Source: CAMQVM01 sp044433365
Lineage (GTDB): Bacteria > Bacteroidota > Bacteroidia > Bacteroidales > Rikenellaceae
Direction of reading: 5' to 3'
Assembly: GCA_044433365.1 (NCBI GenBank)
Contig: JAWXTR010000123.1
Location: 1 to 7,593, forward strand
DNA: 7,593 nt
Shown piece by piece: positions 1-4,961 of the stretch. The notes under the pieces are model-generated. The model was not told the origin of the DNA. It ran no database searches and worked only from the letters and a program-made list of their open reading frames with translations. Each line of letters starts with the position of its first letter. The first letter of the stretch is position 1. Position numbers and translations under genes: made by a program.

Positions 1-41
1 CTTTCTACCGGTAATCTCTTATGTCTAAAAAAACCTAAATT

Positions 42-66
42 ATTATATTTTTGCAAAAAATATAAT
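42..66. repeat. Perfect 11-bp AT hairpin
   Basis: ATTATATTTTT (42-52) is followed by a 3-base spacer GCA and its exact reverse complement (56-66). A T-rich stretch follows (67-71). It could end transcription of a gene outside the window to the left, but the stem is almost entirely A/T and would be weak in RNA. No coding sequence visible here depends on it. Confidence 0.6.
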
Positions 67-111
67 TTTATTAAAAAAAACTGCTTTTTTATTTGGAAAA
101 GTCTTAGAATT

Positions 112-129
112 CGCAAAACCTTTTTTGCG
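112..129. repeat. CGCAAAA hairpin
   Basis: CGCAAAA (112-118), a 4-base loop CCTT, then TTTTGCG (123-129). The same GCAAAA-N4-TTTTGC layout occurs at 4712-4727 and 4925-4940, which flank the second REP-like pair. Here it lies just left of the first REP-like pair, so it may be an outlying part of the same element. A related hairpin, ATTTTGC with loop AAA and then GCAAAAT, lies at 198-214. Confidence 0.6.
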
Positions 130-164
130 GATTTCCCTCACAAAATCTGTTTCTGCTCATAGCA

Positions 165-295
165 GTAGAGACGTAGCCCTGCTACGTCTAAAATTGAATT
201 TTGCAAAGCAAAATGAGCTTACTAAGGCAAACAAAATTGTATTTGCCAAACCAAATCCAAATCCAAATCTGGACATAGCAGGGCTACGTCTCTAC
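165..295. repeat. Inverted pair of REP-like hairpins, copy A
   Basis: The left unit is GTAG (165-168), then AGACGTAGC (169-177), loop CCT, then GCTACGTCT (181-189). The right unit is the same design on the minus strand: GTAG as CTAC at 292-295 and the hairpin at 271-291, with two changes in the inner arm. The outer 25 bases of each unit are reverse complements at 23 of 25 positions. A GTAG tetranucleotide right at the base of a hairpin is the hallmark of REP sequences mobilised by RAYT (TnpA-REP) transposases, and an inverted pair is the BIME arrangement. The 81 bases between the units hold the hairpin 198-214 and three tandem CCAAAT units (251-268). A second copy lies at 4802-4912. The link to a RAYT is inference; none is encoded here. 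Confidence 0.75.
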
Positions 296-364
296 AGCCG
301 AGCCACTAATTGCAATTCATAATTCATGCGAATAAAGGTTTGAAATTTTTGAGCTATTTTGAGC

Positions 365-531
365 TAAGTAGTGTAAAACAATTATTGCCATATTCTTAAT
401 AGCACTCTTGGAGCGATATTTTTCACTATTAAATCTCAATATAGAACCACTATATTTTCGATTCAATAGCAAAAAATCTCATCTCCAATAGCACTATTAA
501 AAATACACCAATAATTATTTTACCCTACTTA
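365..531. repeat. 167-bp foldback palindrome, left copy
   Basis: The arm beginning TAAGTAGTGTAAAACAATTA at 365 is matched, imperfectly, by the reverse complement of the arm ending in TACCCTACTTA at 531. The centre is a perfect hairpin, AATATAG (438-444), loop AACCA, CTATATT (450-456). I judge by eye that roughly four-fifths of arm positions pair, with about one indel. Positions 413-531 recur in inverted orientation at 7475-7593 with one difference, and similarity stops exactly at 531, so the edges TAAGTAG and CTACTTA look like true element ends. TA at both edges would suit an IS630/mariner-type TA duplication, but that is speculation. There is no coding capacity. Confidence 0.8.
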
Positions 532-570
532 TTTTTGCAATCAGAGTTGTAAAAAAATAACTTTTTTTAA

Positions 571-647
571 TGCTTTTTTAGAAAAAGCACGCCCTTTGGG
601 CTGGCAAAAAATCGTTCGCTTTCGCTCACGGCTTCGCTCCGCTCGCT
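571..647. repeat. Hairpins followed by a CGCT-rich patch
   Basis: A perfect hairpin, TGCTTTTT (571-578), loop TAG, AAAAAGCA (582-589), is followed at once by GCCC TTT GGGC (591-601). Next is a patch much richer in G and C than its surroundings, with repeated TTCGCT or close variants at 615-620, 621-626, 633-638 and 639-647. The patch does not encode a plausible protein in any frame. It resembles dispersed intergenic repeat material, and its origin is unknown. Confidence 0.45.
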
Positions 648-715
648 AAAAGCGGAAGAAGGTTTTTCAAACCTTTATTGGCGTAATTCATAATTGCAGA
701 GTTCGATTACAGACG

Positions 716-742
716 TATAGACGTTGAGTCTCAAAGTCTATA
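716..742. repeat. Hairpin with 11 paired positions
   Basis: TATAGAC (716-722) pairs with GTCTATA (736-742). Inside it, after one G-A mismatch, TTGA (724-727) pairs with TCAA (731-734) around a GTC loop. Just upstream, TTACAGACGTA (707-717) also occurs at the start of the right REP-like unit near 4885, hinting at a diverged relative. It lies upstream of the 7-mer array and downstream of the minus-strand lipoprotein gene, too far from its stop to be a clear terminator. Confidence 0.5.
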
Positions 743-794
743 ACTTTCTAATGCCGTAACGCCCATTTGATAGCTGTGCTTCTCTATCTCCGAG

Positions 795-836
795 CCTCTA
801 ACCTCTAACCTCTAACCTCTAACCTCTAACCTCTAA
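795..836. repeat. Six perfect tandem 7-mers (CCTCTAA/TTAGAGG)
   Basis: CCTCTAA is repeated exactly six times without interruption. Read on the minus strand the unit is TTAGAGG. The stop codon TAG of the minus-strand lipoprotein gene (835-833) is formed by the repeat unit nearest that gene. Because 7 is not a multiple of 3 and each unit contains TAG, the array ends translation in all three minus-strand frames within 21 bases. Confidence 0.95.
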
Positions 837-1717
837 CGCTTATAAGTAATAACCAAAACCTTAGAATCTCGCCAAAATTCCTCTTTATCATCAATTATAA
901 TACTCTCTACACTCTTTTTTTCTCGTCCATCAATAAGGGTATAGGTGTTGGTGGCAAATTTGCCAATAACCTTAATATCTCTACCTTTTATGTCGAGTTT
1001 ATCCAAATTACGAATATCTATTTGAACCAATTTCGACATATCAAGGTCAGGGTTTATTTCGTAACTACGCACTATTGTGCCTTTTTGTATTAAAATGCCA
1101 CTTTCGACAAGCTCTTTAACTTCACCCGTAATGTAGTAACCTCTGTTCATATCCTCTACATTTTCTATTATTGTCGCTTTTAGAAGCTCATTTTCGCTTG
1201 TCATCAGCTCTAAATCTTCATTTAGCTCTTTTACCTGCTCTTTTAGGTTGTTTATATTTGCTTTAAGAAGATTTATAGTCTCATTACGTTCACGAAGCTC
1301 TCTTTCTAATTGGTTAACCAAATTTTGTAACCCCTCAATTTCAATATTTGCATCGGTCAGTTTTGCCATAGCACCTCTTAGGGCATTAAAACTAACCGTC
1401 TTTTCATCAAGTATATTAGAGAGAATATCTAAATCTTCTTTAATCTGCTCTTTAGTCGATTTCCCAACCTCTACATCTTTCATCAAAACCCCTTCTTTGG
1501 TCTTAATTGCCGAAAGTGTAGCAGAAATATCACTTATTGTAAAGAGTGCATCGTTCATTATAGAATCTCTCAAAAGTATCTCGCTTTGCAATGAATCATT
1601 CTTTAAAGATAGCTCTATAGCCTCACTATTTACAACCTCTACACCACTACTCTCACTACTTCCTCCACACGAAATAGTAGTAAATAGAACAACTATTGAA
1701 ATTAATGTTTTTTTCAT
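833..1717 (-). CDS. Coiled-coil lipoprotein of unknown function
   Basis: A 294-residue predicted lipoprotein. The N-terminus has a Lys-Lys start, a hydrophobic stretch (residues 5-15) and a Thr-Ile-Ser-Cys lipobox with Cys17 as the probable lipidated residue, followed by a Gly/Ser-rich linker; membrane anchoring is inferred from this. Residues about 75-185 are rich in Leu, Glu, Asn and Lys in a heptad-like pattern, typical of a long coiled coil. A compact C-terminal domain (about 190-294) starts with Gly-Tyr-Tyr-Ile-Thr-Gly (193-198) and ends with Phe-Trp-Arg-Asp-Ser-Lys-Val-Leu-Val-Ile (281-290). I recall a broad Bacteroidota group of coiled-coil lipoproteins with this layout, but cannot assign a function. 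It lies downstream of bioA on the same strand, 88 bp away, so co-transcription is possible. Its stop lies inside the tandem 7-mer array. The ATG fits the signal peptide well. Confidence 0.85.
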   Translation of the reverse strand: MKKTLISIVVLFTTISCGGSSESSGVEVVNSEAIELSLKNDSLQSEILLRDSIMNDALFTISDISATLSAIKTKEGVLMKDVEVGKSTKEQIKEDLDILSNILDEKTVSFNALRGAMAKLTDANIEIEGLQNLVNQLERELRERNETINLLKANINNLKEQVKELNEDLELMTSENELLKATIIENVEDMNRGYYITGEVKELVESGILIQKGTIVRSYEINPDLDMSKLVQIDIRNLDKLDIKGRDIKVIGKFATNTYTLIDGREKKSVESIIIDDKEEFWRDSKVLVITYKR

Positions 1718-1783
1718 TCAAAAAAATATTACTGTTAAAATTAAAAATTTCTCAAAATCCAGAAATTAGAACTCCCAATACTC

Positions 1784-1799
1784 TGATTTCAAAAAATCA
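1784..1799 (-). terminator. Weak hairpin after bioA
   Basis: TGATTT (1784-1789), loop CAAA, AAATCA (1794-1799), a 6-bp stem beginning 7 bases past the bioA stop. On the minus strand no T-run follows it, so it would at best attenuate read-through into the lipoprotein gene rather than stop it. Confidence 0.25.
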
Positions 1800-1805
1800 A
1801 CACAT

Positions 1806-3083
1806 CTACTTAACAACCTTTACCAATGCTCGACAGAGCTTACGTAAAACGGTGTCTGAAATAATATATTGCGGCATAATATAGACCAAACGACCAAAAG
1901 GACGAACCCAAACGCCATTTTCGACAAATTTACGCTGGATTGTAGCCATATCAACGCTCTCTTTCATCTCTATTACCCCAATTGCCCCAAGCACTCGTAC
2001 CTCTTTCACACTCTCGAATTTAGATGCTTTCGAAAGCTCTTGTTGCATTATTCTCTCTATATTTTTAACCCGTTTTTGTGTATCTCCCTCTTTTATCATC
2101 TTTAAACTCTCGAGAGCAACAGCTGCTGCAAGAGGATTTGCCATAAAAGTTGGACCGTGCATAAAAGAGTGAGGCGAAGTTGACGAAATTGTATCTGCCA
2201 CTTTTGGAGTAGTAGCAGTAGCAGCAAACGACATAAACCCACCTGTAATAGCTTTACCCATACAGATTATATCGGGAACTATTTGGGCATAGTTACAAGC
2301 AAAAAGCTCACCAGTTCGGTAAAAGCCTGTTGCTATTTCATCGGCAATAAGAAGAATATTATATTGGTCGCACTTTTTACGTAATTTTTGAAGATAACGT
2401 GGATTATAGAAGCGCATACCTCCTGCCCCCTGAACTATAGGCTCTAAAATCACCGCTGCAAGCGATTTGTGATTTTTATCGAGAACCTCTGCCATAGAAT
2501 CAAAATCACTCTCATCCCACTCATCGTAGAAACCACACTGAGGGATTTGAGCAAAATATTGCGCCGATAATCTACCATTGTAAAGAGAGTGCATGCCACC
2601 CTCTGGGTCGCAAACGCTCATTGCGTGCCATGTATCGCCATGATAACCACCACGAATAGTTGCAATTTTGTTTTTGTCATACTCTCCTCTAGCAAATTGA
2701 TATTGAATAGCCATTTTAAGTGCTACTTCAACAGCAACAGAACCACTATCACTATAGAAAATACGGTCAATATCGCCTGGAAGCATCTCTATTAATATTT
2801 GAGCAAGCTCAATTGCAGGTTTGTGAGTTAAGCCACCAAACATTACGTGCGACATATCTCTAAGCTGATTTTTTGCAGCTCTATTTAGGCGAGGATTGTT
2901 GTAGCCATGCACTGCACACCACCATGACGACATCCCCTCTATCAATCTTCTTCCATCCTCAAGATAAATATAACACCCTTTTGCCCTTTTACATAGGTAA
3001 ACAGGAAGAGGATTTATCATTGAGGTATATGGATGCCAAATATGCTCTTTATCGAACTGTAATAAATTTTCTATCTCGTTCAT
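1806..3083 (-). CDS. bioA: Adenosylmethionine--8-amino-7-oxononanoate aminotransferase (DAPA synthase)
   Basis: A 425-residue fold-type I, class III PLP aminotransferase that converts 8-amino-7-oxononanoate to 7,8-diaminononanoate in biotin synthesis, using S-adenosylmethionine as amino donor in characterised members. It is full length and carries the BioA signatures: HPYTSM (17-22), the substrate-pocket motif SSWWC (52-56), the phosphate-binding S-G-S (113-115), GGYHGD (145-150), the cofactor Asp248 in ADEIATGFYRTG, the Schiff-base Lys277 in GKAITGG, HGPTFMANPL (309-318) and Arg394 in WVRPFGR, matching the substrate-carboxylate Arg of E. coli BioA. SSWWC and RPFGR separate it from ornithine or GABA aminotransferases. 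No other biotin gene is in the window. A good Bacteroidota-type promoter precedes it, giving a short leader of about 20 bases. Confidence 0.97.
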   Translation of the reverse strand: MNEIENLLQFDKEHIWHPYTSMINPLPVYLCKRAKGCYIYLEDGRRLIEGMSSWWCAVHGYNNPRLNRAAKNQLRDMSHVMFGGLTHKPAIELAQILIEMLPGDIDRIFYSDSGSVAVEVALKMAIQYQFARGEYDKNKIATIRGGYHGDTWHAMSVCDPEGGMHSLYNGRLSAQYFAQIPQCGFYDEWDESDFDSMAEVLDKNHKSLAAVILEPIVQGAGGMRFYNPRYLQKLRKKCDQYNILLIADEIATGFYRTGELFACNYAQIVPDIICMGKAITGGFMSFAATATTPKVADTISSTSPHSFMHGPTFMANPLAAAVALESLKMIKEGDTQKRVKNIERIMQQELSKASKFESVKEVRVLGAIGVIEMKESVDMATIQRKFVENGVWVRPFGRLVYIMPQYIISDTVLRKLCRALVKVVK

Positions 3084-3107
3084 TTCTCTATTTTCGTATT
3101 AAGAGTA

Positions 3108-3139
3108 CAAATCTAATCAAAAAATATAGATTTTGGAAA
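3108..3139 (-). promoter_or_regulatory. Putative Bacteroidota promoter for bioA
   Basis: On the minus strand, TAGATTTG (3115-3108) matches the Bacteroidota -7 consensus TAnnTTTG exactly. Twenty bases upstream lies TTTC (3139-3136), one change from the -33 TTTG box, and this spacing is within the usual 19-21. Transcription would start near 3103, about 20 bases before the bioA ATG. Confidence 0.5.
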
Positions 3140-3202
3140 TTAAAATAATATTTTTTGACTAAATTACAATATAAAAATGGCTTAAAAGAACTCCCCATAT
3201 AT

Positions 3203-3222
3203 TTTCAAACCTCTATTCGCAT
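3203..3222. repeat. Dispersed 20-bp motif TTTCAAACCTCTATTCGCAT
   Basis: This motif in the bioA/DUF2807 divergent spacer matches the reverse complement of 326-345 at 19 of 20 positions, and its first 16 to 18 bases match 665-682 with two changes. Both of the other copies form the inner part of the terminal inverted repeats of the element at 311-698. The copy here stands alone with no partner nearby, so it may be a solo end, a remnant, or a shared regulatory site. The rest of the spacer (3084-3344) is AT-rich and holds a 10-mer direct repeat GTTAAAATTT at 3238-3247 and 3276-3285. No clear promoter was found for the plus-strand gene. Confidence 0.6.
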
Positions 3223-3344
3223 TTTGATAGATATTATGTTAAAATTTGGATAACACCAATTTTATTATTAATTTTGTTAAAATTTTTCCAAGAGCTGTAT
3301 TTTGGCTTTTTATTATAAATTTACAAAACTAAACAATTTTATAT

Positions 3345-4034
3345 ATGAGACATCTAATATCAACACTACTTCTAATATTCTCTTTATGCAATATATATGC
3401 GCAAAATAAAGTGGAAAATAAACTGACCGATTTTAAATCTATTTCTGTAGTTGGAAATATAGAATTAACATTGGTAAAAGGCGATACACCTAGTTTTGAA
3501 GCAGAAATAACAGGTGTAGCAGCAGATAAATTGGAGTGGACAATCTCTAGCAATAAAGTAGATTTTTTCTTAAAAGAACCACTAAAATTTGGCTCTAATA
3601 AAGAGACAGTTTCGGCAAAAGTTACCCTTTACTACACCGATTTAGAGACAGTAGATTGTAGAAGCAGTGCTAAAATATTGTCAAAGGATGTGATAAAATC
3701 AGAAATTTTCACCATAAATGCTCGTACAAATAGCGTAGTGAGCCTAAATCTTGATAGTGAAGATGTACGTGTGACTGGCTCTAGTTCTGTTGTCACTTTA
3801 AGTGGAAAAACAGACTACTTAACAGTAGATTCGAGCAGTGCAGCATCTGTAAACTGTAGTATGCTTGATAGTCGAGTGGTTACAGCAAAGACGCAAACAA
3901 ACGCAGAGTGTTATGTGTCCTCTAGCGAAAAATTAGATGCTAAAGCCTCTACAAACTCTAGCCTATTCTATAAAGGAGAGCCTAAATTTTTTAATAAAAA
4001 AGAGAGTACTTTAGGCGAAGTTTTAAAGTTCTAA
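3345..4034 (+). CDS. Secreted head-GIN domain (DUF2807) protein
   Basis: A 229-residue exported protein. Residues 1-19 form a signal peptide (hydrophobic LISTLLLIFSL, then Ile-Tyr-Ala-Gln, with likely signal peptidase I cleavage after Ala19). The mature part is a run of short beta strands with repeated Ser/Thr/Val turns: FKSISVVGNIELTLVKGD (30-47), then strands with DVRVTGSSSVVTLSG and related repeats from about 125 to 200. This is typical of the DUF2807 'putative auto-transporter adhesin, head GIN' family, which is common and often multi-copy in Bacteroidota. The family's function is not established and adhesion is only a family label. It starts at an ATG with no Shine-Dalgarno, preceded by an A/T-rich leader as usual in Bacteroidota. 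The exonuclease gene follows after 24 bp and is probably co-transcribed, though the two products have no evident functional link. Confidence 0.85.
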   Translation: MRHLISTLLLIFSLCNIYAQNKVENKLTDFKSISVVGNIELTLVKGDTPSFEAEITGVAADKLEWTISSNKVDFFLKEPLKFGSNKETVSAKVTLYYTDLETVDCRSSAKILSKDVIKSEIFTINARTNSVVSLNLDSEDVRVTGSSSVVTLSGKTDYLTVDSSSAASVNCSMLDSRVVTAKTQTNAECYVSSSEKLDAKASTNSSLFYKGEPKFFNKKESTLGEVLKF

Positions 4035-4058
4035 AATAGGTAAATACAAGCAAAAAAA

Positions 4059-4712
4059 ATGGCAAAATTTAGAGCAAAAATAGAGAACGACGAAATACTA
4101 GAGCTTCTCTCGGCATGGTGCGAAGGAGAAGTTATAGTTGTTGACAACAATGACCATGATTTTGCTGCTGACTATCTTTCACAATGTTCGGTTTTGGGAT
4201 TTGACACCGAAACTCGCCCCTCTTTTAAAAAAGGGGTAAATTATCCTCTCTCACTTCTTCAATTAAGCGGTGATGAAAAAACTTTTCTTTTTAGAGTCGA
4301 TCGTATAAAGTTGTCAAATAGAGTAGTAAGACTACTTCGCTCAAAAAGTATTATTAAAGTCGGGGCTGATATAAAAGAGGATATTCGTAAACTACAAGAA
4401 ATTGTAAAATTTACTCCAGAAGGGTTTGTCGACCTCCAAAAAATAGCTATCGACTATGGCATTGAGGAGAAAAGCCTTAAAAAACTTACAGCTATAGTGT
4501 TAGGAAGAAAATTATCTAAAGCACAACGCCTTAGCAACTGGAGTGCCAAAACTCTTACAGAGCAGCAAATAACATACGCCGCAACCGACTCTTATGTCTC
4601 TCGTGAAATCTATCTTACTCTTCTTGATAGTGAGTATGATGATGATGACTATTTTGATGATAATGAAATTTTAGATGAAAATTTCGAGGAGGCTGAAACG
4701 GTAATTAATTAG
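4059..4712 (+). CDS. DEDDy 3'-5' exonuclease domain protein (RNase D/WRN-exonuclease type)
   Basis: A 217-residue single-domain nuclease. All three DEDD exonuclease motifs are present: motif I GFDTETRP with Asp49 and Glu51, motif II VGADIKEDIRKL with Asp108, and motif III YAATDSYVS with Tyr173 and Asp177, which makes it the DEDDy class. These acidic residues bind two metal ions that hydrolyse the 3'-terminal phosphodiester. It lacks the HRDC domains of full-length RNase D, so it is a stand-alone exonuclease of the kind common in Bacteroidota. Its natural substrate (RNA or DNA) cannot be told from sequence. The last 28 residues (190-217) form a very acidic tail, DSEYDDDDYFDDNEILDENF and onward, unlikely to be part of the fold. 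The gene follows the DUF2807 gene by 24 bp. Its stop codon is the first step into a small hairpin. Confidence 0.93.
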   Translation: MAKFRAKIENDEILELLSAWCEGEVIVVDNNDHDFAADYLSQCSVLGFDTETRPSFKKGVNYPLSLLQLSGDEKTFLFRVDRIKLSNRVVRLLRSKSIIKVGADIKEDIRKLQEIVKFTPEGFVDLQKIAIDYGIEEKSLKKLTAIVLGRKLSKAQRLSNWSAKTLTEQQITYAATDSYVSREIYLTLLDSEYDDDDYFDDNEILDENFEEAETVIN

Positions 4713-4727
4713 CAAAACTCTTTTTGC
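4712..4727 (+). terminator. Possible terminator hairpin of the exonuclease gene
   Basis: GCAAAA (4712-4717), loop CTCT, TTTTGC (4722-4727); the first G is the last base of the exonuclease stop codon. A short GTTTTA follows. The stem is short and A/T-rich, so it is weak. It mirrors the hairpin at 4925-4940 next to the convergent hemW gene. Confidence 0.35.
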
Positions 4728-4801
4728 AGTTTTACCTTGTGGATTAGGTTTGCAATCAATGTTTGCAGGGTCATTCTTAAAATTTGTTTCCGCTAGCAGC
4801 A

Positions 4802-4912
4802 GTAGAGACGTAGCACTGCTACGTCTGTAAAACAACCCCGATTTGTTCCTAAAAACTATTTTTAAAACAATAACTTACTGTTGTTACAGACGTAGCAGGG
4901 CTACGTCTCTAC
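4802..4912. repeat. Inverted pair of REP-like hairpins, copy B
   Basis: The left unit is GTAG (4802-4805), AGACGTAGC (4806-4814), loop ACT, GCTACGTCT (4818-4826). The right unit is the mirror image: AGACGTAGC (4888-4896), loop AGG, GCTACGTCT (4900-4908), CTAC (4909-4912). Symmetry extends inward: CTGTAAAACAAC (4825-4836) mirrors GTTGTTACAG (4881-4890). The exact centre is a further hairpin, TAAAAA (4850-4855), loop CTA, TTTTTA (4859-4864). The 111-bp unit is thus one nested foldback between two convergent genes, the classic position for REP/BIME elements. Upstream similarity to copy A runs on for about 25 bases (AAAATYTGTTTCYGCT, from 4780 here and from 142 in copy A). The central parts of the two copies are unrelated. 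Confidence 0.8.
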
Positions 4913-4924
4913 ACAAGGAGATTC

Positions 4925-4940
4925 GCAAAAAGGGTTTTGC
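4925..4940 (-). terminator. Possible terminator hairpin of the hemW operon
   Basis: GCAAAA (4925-4930), loop AGGG, TTTTGC (4935-4940), beginning about 21 bases past the hemW stop on the minus strand. It has the same stem as the hairpin at 4712-4727, so the pair brackets the REP-like element symmetrically. It lacks a T-run and is only a weak terminator candidate. Confidence 0.3.
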
Positions 4941-4961
4941 CAATCCGCCTTAAAAGCCACT

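Larger units (their letters stand above)
311..698. mobile_element. Putative composite MITE-like element with terminal inverted repeats
   Basis: The ends are imperfect inverted repeats. The left end begins TGCAATTC at 311 and runs to AAAGGTTTGAAA at 345. The right end runs from TTTCAAACCTTT at 665 to AATTGCA at 698. Outermost TGCAATT and the inner 18 bases match almost perfectly, with a diverged AT-rich section between them. The interior has no gene: it holds the 167-bp palindrome 365-531, a hairpin at 571-589 and a CGCT-rich patch. The right inverted repeat also folds on itself, AAGGTTT (659-665), loop TTC, AAACCTT (669-675). It could be one element or two nested ones; without other copies the true ends are uncertain. 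Confidence 0.5.
1..832. other. Gene-free repeat island
   Basis: No convincing protein gene lies here. The only open frame of any length (125-322, plus) runs straight through two REP-like hairpins and a short tandem repeat and has no recognisable protein character. The stretch is instead filled with palindromes and repeats, described separately: hairpins at 42-66, 112-129, 198-214, 571-589 and 716-742, the REP-like pair 165-295, the composite element 311-698 and the 7-mer array 795-836. Parts of it recur elsewhere in the window (365-531 at 7475-7593, 165-295 at 4802-4912, 326-345 at 3203-3222), so it is best read as an accumulation site for small non-autonomous elements. Confidence 0.8.

Noticed and set aside
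125..322. 65-residue plus-strand open frame in the left repeat island
   Set aside because: It runs through two REP-like hairpins and a CCAAAT tandem repeat and has no protein-like features or matching context.
795..836. Tandem 7-mer array as a telomere or CRISPR
   Set aside because: There are only six short units with no spacers and it is internal to the sequence, so neither reading is supported.
1248..1769. 173-residue plus-strand open frame opposite the lipoprotein gene
   Set aside because: It is a Ser/Leu-rich antisense shadow of the coiled-coil gene, which has a lipobox and clear domain structure.
3298..3323. Promoter for the DUF2807 gene (TATTTTG at 3298, TAAATTTA at 3316)
   Set aside because: Neither fits TAnnTTTG with an upstream TTTG at the usual spacing, so I did not annotate it.
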